Shown here piece after piece: positions 58,578 to 64,000 of a stretch of DNA of 64,000 bases (position 1 is the first letter of the stretch; each line of letters begins with the position of its first letter). The notes below the pieces were generated by a model that was not told the origin of the DNA, made no database searches, and saw nothing but the letters and a program-made list of their open reading frames with translations. Where the stretch lies: positions 95,042,850-95,106,849 of the forward strand of contig CM075770.1 of NCBI GenBank assembly GCA_037974665.1, in the 5' to 3' direction. A program made the position numbers and the translations under genes. Origin of the DNA: Ehretia macrophylla. Lineage: Eukaryota; Streptophyta; Magnoliopsida; Boraginales; Ehretiaceae.

Positions 58578-60600
58578 ATATTTTGATTGCGTATGATAAG
58601 AACTTTTTGTTGTTTGAAACGTGAAGAGGAAAATCTAATAGTTGTGAACTGTAAAATCATTTGATCACAATTGCAGCATTATGATTGAATCTTGTTCATA
58701 AAGTTGTTTTATTTTTCCAATGTGCGACGTTCAACAAGTAACCCTAATTTTCTGCTTCTCCAAAGCCCGAAAACAGGAAAAGAATATCCAATATTCTAAT
58801 CTAAAGAGTATACTCGTCACATGAACTCGATAGGCAATGTTGCTACAAGAAAGTTGTCATCTATGCATTGGTTGATCTAAAATGTTTGGGCAATATCACT
58901 TCCAATCTTTACAAGATCACACGTGCACAGAGCATCATTGACTCCCTTGCTAAGATTGGTTGAAGCTTCACCACCGAACACTTGCCAGGTATCGATTTTC
59001 TGAATGGTCTATGCTTCTTTTCCCAAAGTGAACATCTTTATGTTTTATTCCAATTCTTTTTTTTTTGTCAGAATGTTCTTTGTCAATTCAATACAAGTTG
59101 ATTGGTTTGAAGGATACGAGAGTAGTGAGTATCAGCCATGAGATCAGAAGATGACGTTGGACAATCTTCAATCTTCCTCCATTACAACTTGTATATTATT
59201 TCAGGCTGCTCAATTATGCTGGAGATGATTCACTGGAAGGAATACTTAAAAGTGGTTCAAAAATAATTGGTTACAATACGATTAATTAAGTTCGGAACCG
59301 GTGATTTAGGCGAAGAAAGCGGAATTTCTTTTGGATTAATAAAAGTTTCTCTACAGTTTAATTCAGATCACTTTTGCTTTTACACTGCAATTGAAAACCA
59401 TTAGTTTGTGAGCATCTAAATTGCCTTCGGTTTTACCACTAGGCATTTGGTTTAGTAGTATGCTCTTTGTTATAAATATGACAGGTTGTGAGATCAATTC
59501 TTGTGAGTAACATTTAATATGTATAGTACGAATTAGACCTTCATTAAATTAAAAATAATAATAATAATTCGGTTTTGACCATTAAAATACACATGCATGA
59601 ATATATCGAGTGCTATGAAATTTCTGAAGCATGCATGTATCATAAGGTAACATTTTAGTGGTGTTTTATCAGTTTTTTGTATCGTAAGAATTTATGTATT
59701 AAATGTCAATTTTTTTTATATAACAAAAAACTTGTACCATATAGAGAGACATAAAGTATCACACAGCTGATATATAGTAATACTTGTATTTAAACAGTGA
59801 AGATAGTTCCAAAAACATTAGTTACGTAAGTGCGGACGCATGTGAAGAATCCGAACACGATGGGTAATGTTACACAAGATTCTCACACTTTCTGTGGTGT
59901 AGCAAATTATGGTAACAAATAAGGGATTCAGATCTCTCCCAAGTTCAAAGGTTCCATTTGATTACTCGAGTCATATATTATTCTCTCTCGCGTACCTTCA
60001 AGAATCTTTTATGTTCACATTCTAATTAGTAGACCATTTCTTACCTAATTGTTTGCGATTCTTTCAGCTAATTATGTTTCATTAACATGTAAAACACGTA
60101 GCTATGCTTTCTTATTCTACGCGCATACACACAATAATATACACGTATATGAGAGTAGAATATACGCAAACGAAACCCTAAGAAGTTACTTAGTGGTGGT
60201 GTAGTTGATGCGTAAATAGAAGACTTGAACACATCTCAACGAATCATTCAAAAAATTATTCTCCTCTAACCTGATACTAAAAAGATTAAAATCAAGTCAA
60301 TTTCGAAGAGAATTATATATTTTGAAATTTGAACCTAGCGTAACTCTTAAGAATTTTTTAACAGTGTTTTCTTTGTATATATATATATATATAGGTATAG
60401 GCAATAGAATGGGATAGCGAAAAGAGGAAGACAAAAGGAACCATTCCATTGTCAATTTTGTCTAGTCACCGCAATTAAGGCTGGGTGCAGAGAAGAGAAC
60501 CATGCACATAAAGACGAAATGTACTGTCTCATAAACCACATCCACTTTCCTTATCTGTAGCAATTAGAGGCCCAATGCCTAATAAATGCTTTTGGATTTA
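58578..60600. other. No assignable gene; possible host sequence
   Basis: 58800-59030 has an open plus-strand stretch reading YKKVVIYALVDLKCLGNITS then NLYKITRAQSIIDSLAKIG, and the opposite strand is also open (VFGGEASTNLSKGVNDALCT). 59190-59260 looks exon-like after a TTTCAG (GDDSLEGILKSGSK). I recognise neither. The rest (59280-60600) is AT-rich with no coding signal and a (TA)n run at 60379-60393. It could be the remains of a host gene or of an unrecognised transposon. Confidence 0.35.
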
Positions 60601-61099
60601 CGTGGTCTGGTTCGTAGTATGGCGTTACTCTTTTTTTTTTTTTTTGGGTCACTATGGCGTTACTTCGCACTTGTTTGGAACAGTTTTTGGTTTTTTGTTT
60701 TGTAAAATAACTTTCAAGATTTTTAAGAACAAAAAACAAAAATTTTGTTTGACTAGAATTGTTTCCAAAACAAGTTACTAAAATAAAAACAAAAACAAAA
60801 AAAAACAAAAAAATTGTTTGGCAAAAGTGTTCTAAAAACATTTTTAAGAACAAAAAAATCAGAAAATCCATTTGGGTGTAAAAAAAATAAACTTGTTTTA
60901 AAAATAGTTTGTGAGTCATATGTAATAAATTAATAGATTCAAACTATATTATTAGATGTAGATAATATTATAGAGTTTGTAATATTAAAATCAAATAAAT
61001 ATCATACATAAATGTTATTAACAAATCCTAACTATCAATCAAATATTCCACATATATACGTTGTATAAATCCTATCTCTGAAGCATTTACATGCTCTAA

Positions 61100-62993
61100 T
61101 CACCTCCAATTAGCGATATGATCACGATACATGTGCTAACATTGCAGTTGCAGCTTGGTGAGACAATTCTTCAACATGATTGTTATATCTTGATAATATT
61201 GTACATACAAAGGGCTCATGGTCTCTCATTCTCTAAATAATGCATCACTTAGTCTCCATTTACGAATATAATTATGAATGACATAACATGCAATAACTAT
61301 AAGACGTTGTCTAGTATGTCTATAAGTTGGCATCAATTTTTATATTAGAAAACGTACCTTCAGCACTCCGAAACAAGGTCCAATCACCATTCCTAATAAA
61401 GAATGCTTATAATTAAATAAGAGGAAATTGGACAAATAGTCCCCATTGTTTATAAATTTTGGACAAATAGTCCCTATTGTTTCACAAGTCATTCAGTTAG
61501 TCCTCATTGTTTGCAAAAGTCCCACAAATAGTCCTATTGTTTGTAAAAGTCCCACAATTAGTCCCCATTGTTTACAAAAGTCACTCAATCAGTCCCTATT
61601 GTTTGCAAAAGTCACTCAATCAGTCCCCATTGTTTGCAAAAGTTACTCAATTAGTCTCCAATGTTTGTAACCCTAAACATTGGAGACTAATTGAGTGACT
61701 TTTGCAAACAATGGGGACTGATTGAGTGACTTTTGCAAACAATGGGGACTAATTGTGGGACTTTTGCAAATAATAGGGACTATTTGTGGGACTTTTGTAA
61801 ACAATGGGGACTAACTGAATGACTTGTGAAACAATAGAGACTATTTGTCCAAAATTTATAAACAATGGGGACTATTTGTCAAAAATTTGTAAACAATAGG
61901 GACTATTTGTAAGATTTGCCCATTAAATAACTCTAGCATTCTAAGGTTCGCAACGACGACCATTATATTCTTGAGTATGATATCTCTCTCTTCTAAAAGG
62001 TGGAAGAAATCCTCCTGTGTAGGGATATTCAGAATCGACAAGATAATATTTACCTACAAAAAGTGAGATGATAATCAAATTAATAAACTAGTTGTCATAT
62101 CAATATAACTAAATCAAATAAAATCTCTAATGGAAATATTGAAGTACCTTCACTAGGCCACAAAAAGTTTGTTTCTTTCCATAAAAGTGCATCCAGAAAA
62201 ACACTTGAATCATTAGCACTACCTTCTTATCTTAAGTAAACATAAGTAAACATCATATCAAAATCACAAGCATGCATAACATTCTGTGTCACAATACTCT
62301 TTCTCTCTCTACAAGCTGTTTGTTTCGTTGTTGGAACCCATGTACTTAAATGTGTATCATCAATAGCCCCAAGATAATTCTAACATGTGAAAAATTAAAA
62401 ATGATTTTTTTTTTTTTGAAATTGAAATAACAACAACGTACCATATTGAATATATTAATTGAAAATATATCTATTTCCTTAAACCATGGATAATATATAG
62501 GGTTTTTTTATATGGTCTAGAACCTTAGAGGATTGTTGCCTTATAATCTCATTTCCAAGCTTACATATTATTCTTATGGTTTCCTTGCAATGTTGAGAAA
62601 CAATTTGAGTTGAATGTTGAAAATGACATGTCACAACTCTTTGTCGAGTGTTGTGTCCTAAAATAAACAAAGTCATAGCAATATTTTATTCTAATAGTAC
62701 ATCTCTTGAATCACCTAAACAATTACGTCTTCTTAAATCATCACAAAATGCGAGAAACATGTTTTGTCCATACGAAACAGTTCATAGCAAACTTTAGGTG
62801 ATCCATCCAATAATTCGCTAATAAATTCACGACCTGTTAATGAATAGGTCCTCATTCAATTTTTGATCAAGAATGACTTCTCATTCTCAAGTATCATATT
62901 AACTATTAATAATTCACCCAATTTATCATATGTGGAGTCCGAAGAAGAACTTTCCAGGCTATCAATCCCCGTATCTGATGAACTTTCATCCAT
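61100..62993 (-). pseudogene. PIF/Harbinger DDE transposase (HARBI1-like)
   Basis: Starts MDESSSDTGIDSLESSSSDS at 62993. Then ELLDGSPKVCYELFRMDKTC (about 62770-62830), the helix-turn-helix-containing part FQHSTQIVSQHCKETIRIIC (about 62560-62620), and the nuclease domain IGAIDDTHLSTWVPTTKQTA (about 62310-62370, first Asp) with EGSANDSSVFLDALL (about 62180-62230, second Asp). After the insertion come YYLVDSEYPYTGGFLPPFR (about 61990-62045) and FGVLKVRFLI (about 61350-61375). The conserved Glu of the VIERxFG motif appears as Gly (VIGPCFG). The end RDHIANWR-stop is near 61100. Frames are also shifted and interrupted by stops, and the 501-bp fold-back element splits the gene, so it is inactive. 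Confidence 0.9.
61421..61921. mobile_element. Fold-back Mutator-like MITE, 9-bp target duplication
   Basis: ATTAAATAA flanks both ends (61412-61420 and 61922-61930). Almost the whole 501 bp is one inverted repeat: the arms are about 61421-61667 and 61678-61921, with a short loop at GTAACCCTAAA. Within each arm a 30- to 33-bp unit (AGTCCCCATTGTTTGCAAAA then GTCACTCAATC) is tandemly repeated about seven times. The 9-bp duplication suits Mutator-like mobilisation. Interrupts the PIF/Harbinger transposase. Confidence 0.93.
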
Positions 62994-63253
62994 ATTTAAA
63001 CCTGCAATCATACAATATTTATTTTTAGTTAAACAAGTATATAATATATTAAATAGACAAAATAGACAACACATTTTAATATATAACATAAGCACTTGAA
63101 ATAATCCAACTTTAAGGAACACTAATAACATAGGAATAGTTTACAAATAAAATTAAATGTAAACTACACATTCAAAAAACAAAGAAACAAACATTCATGG
63201 TCTCAAATTAAAGGATTCCTACTACAAGCTAATTGTCCTAATAGCCTCCTCAT

Positions 63254-63732
63254 ATAAGCCTAGTTAACCATGTCTTTCTCCTTTCCACAAGCATAACTGG
63301 AAACATTTCCCTCCAATCTTGATTAGTAAATTTCTCCAAGGTTGGAACATACACGTCATCACTAATGTCTTCCATTTGGCTTAGTGTGTCTACACATTTC
63401 ATAAGAGAGGAGTCAACTGATGAAGTTGTTGAACTAGTATTTCAACACTTTTTGTCCTATATCTCTTTGCCTTTGCAAGGTGTGCTTTCATCTTAGACTT
63501 CAAGGCCTCAGCCCATGCTTGTAAGGTATTACCCATTTGAGAAGACCTTGACTCTTTTCTTGGCTTGCGTTCATTTGTTTTTATAGTTCTCTTCCCACTA
63601 CGAGTAATACGTTCAATTGTTTATGTCATCATAGGTTCACCCTCACTGGTTTCCTCTAGTTCTACATGTACTCCAACATTTATATACTCATTCTCAAGTT
63701 GTTGCTCTTCATCAGAATTTGGGGGATCCATG
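63254..63732 (-). pseudogene. Myb/SANT-like partner protein of PIF/Harbinger, remnant
   Basis: The C-terminal block reads SLMKCVDTLSQMEDISDDVY then VPTLEKFTNQDWREMFPVML and VERRKTWLTRLI-stop (63254-63420), matching the family's CxxxLxxxEGVxxDVYxxALKALxxxxWREVF ending. Upstream sequence starting MDPPNSDEEQQLENEYINVG (63732) leads to Lys/Arg-rich NERKPRKESRSSQMGNTLQA. There is an in-frame stop near 63620 and a frame change near 63430-63445. The Myb-like DNA-binding half is absent or beyond the LTR insertion. In the family this protein binds the element's ends and helps the transposase into the nucleus. Confidence 0.78.
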
Positions 63733-63800
63733 GTAGATTGTTAAGGAGTCCTCTTTATCCACTTCTCCTAACAACTGCTCTCCAGATTCATAGGCATATT

Positions 63801-64000
63801 TGATATATTGAAATTCCCTTCTTATATGGGATTAGTGTTGTACACTTACTTATCATTATCCTTACGTCCTCTATCATGTAACAACATGTATTTATACAGC
63901 TAACAGTAAAGGAATAAACTATACTTTCCTCCAATCATCTAAGCAGCATTTACATGGTATCACGAGCATCCTCTTGCTCTAACGAGAAAACGATCCAACC
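63801..64000 (+). mobile_element. Ty1-copia LTR end and primer site, continuing past the window
   Basis: TGGTATCACGAGC at 63955-63967 follows ...AGCATTTACA, fitting a copia LTR end and initiator-tRNA-Met-type primer site on the plus strand. A TATA-like TATTTATACAG lies at 63890-63900. The LTR start may be TGATATATTGAAATTCC at 63801; it is short, as in some Ale/Retrofit-type elements. The internal region lies outside the window. Confidence 0.6.

Larger units (their letters stand above)
60640..63795 (-). mobile_element. PIF/Harbinger DNA transposon, decayed
   Basis: Two minus-strand genes in the usual arrangement: a Myb/SANT-like DNA-binding partner (63254-63795) and a DDE transposase (61100-62993). 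The left end is probably in 60640-60700 (GCACTTGTTTGGAACAG, resembling Tourist/PIF ends), followed by about 400 bp of non-coding sequence with many AAAAACA runs; I could not find its matching inverted repeat or TTA/TAA duplication. A 501-bp fold-back element splits the transposase, and a copia LTR cuts the partner gene at about 63800. Confidence 0.82.

Noticed and set aside
63955-63967. Possible tRNA-Met gene end
   Set aside because: TGGTATCACGAGC is the primer-binding complement next to an LTR; no tRNA cloverleaf surrounds it.

Overview
This window looks like gene-poor nuclear DNA from a flowering plant, probably a eudicot. It is AT-rich and contains no operons or ribosome-binding sites. Almost everything recognisable belongs to plant transposon families: Ty3-gypsy of the Athila/Tat-like, Tekay/Del-like and Tat types, several Ty1-copia elements including a SIRE/Maximus-type one, CACTA, PIF/Harbinger, Mutator-like elements and hAT MITEs. 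I find no convincing intact host gene and no rRNA, tRNA or CRISPR array. Coding sequence is essentially all transposon-derived and decayed.

Layout. 1-10040: a minus-strand, gag-only (LARD-like) Ty3-gypsy element with 1.9-kb LTRs and a tRNA-Asp-type primer site; a 2.8-kb segment spanning LTR end and internal region is tandemly duplicated, so LTR sequence occurs three times. It sits in the leader of a second gypsy element (Tekay/Del-like, LTR 10305 to about 12802). 13105-13240 is a copia gag scrap. 13971-25515 is an old minus-strand copia element (330-bp LTRs, GAAGG target duplication). Its interior carries a MITE (14427-14847), an 87-bp tandem array (18725-19250) and a complete Tekay/Del-type insertion (19704-24745, TTTAT duplication). 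25516-27943 is the longest stretch without recognisable transposons.

27944-37090 is one end and most of the coding region of a CACTA element (TNP2-like and TNPA-like regions on the minus strand). Inside it lie a 1.4-kb Mutator-like element (29648-31032, 9-bp duplication) and a lone copia LTR (34508-36386); it is cut at 37091 by a plus-strand SIRE-type copia element. That element is in turn cut at 41303 by a minus-strand Tekay/Del-type element, whose integrase region abuts another minus-strand copia element (44605-53356). The left LTR of that copia contains a hAT MITE with an 8-bp duplication; its right LTR preserves the empty site. 53946-58577 is a minus-strand Tat-type gypsy remnant with its 5' LTR.

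58578-60600 has no assignable gene. 60640-63795 is a decayed PIF/Harbinger element with both of its genes (DDE transposase and Myb/SANT-like partner) on the minus strand. The transposase is split by a 501-bp near-perfect fold-back element with a 9-bp target duplication, and the partner gene is cut by a copia LTR that continues beyond the window.

The most informative observations are the layered insertion order, which gives relative ages; the fold-back element as a potential hairpin-RNA source; the three-LTR duplication; and the tandem arrays inside retroelement leaders and LTRs. No feature requires a novel defence or regulatory system to explain it.
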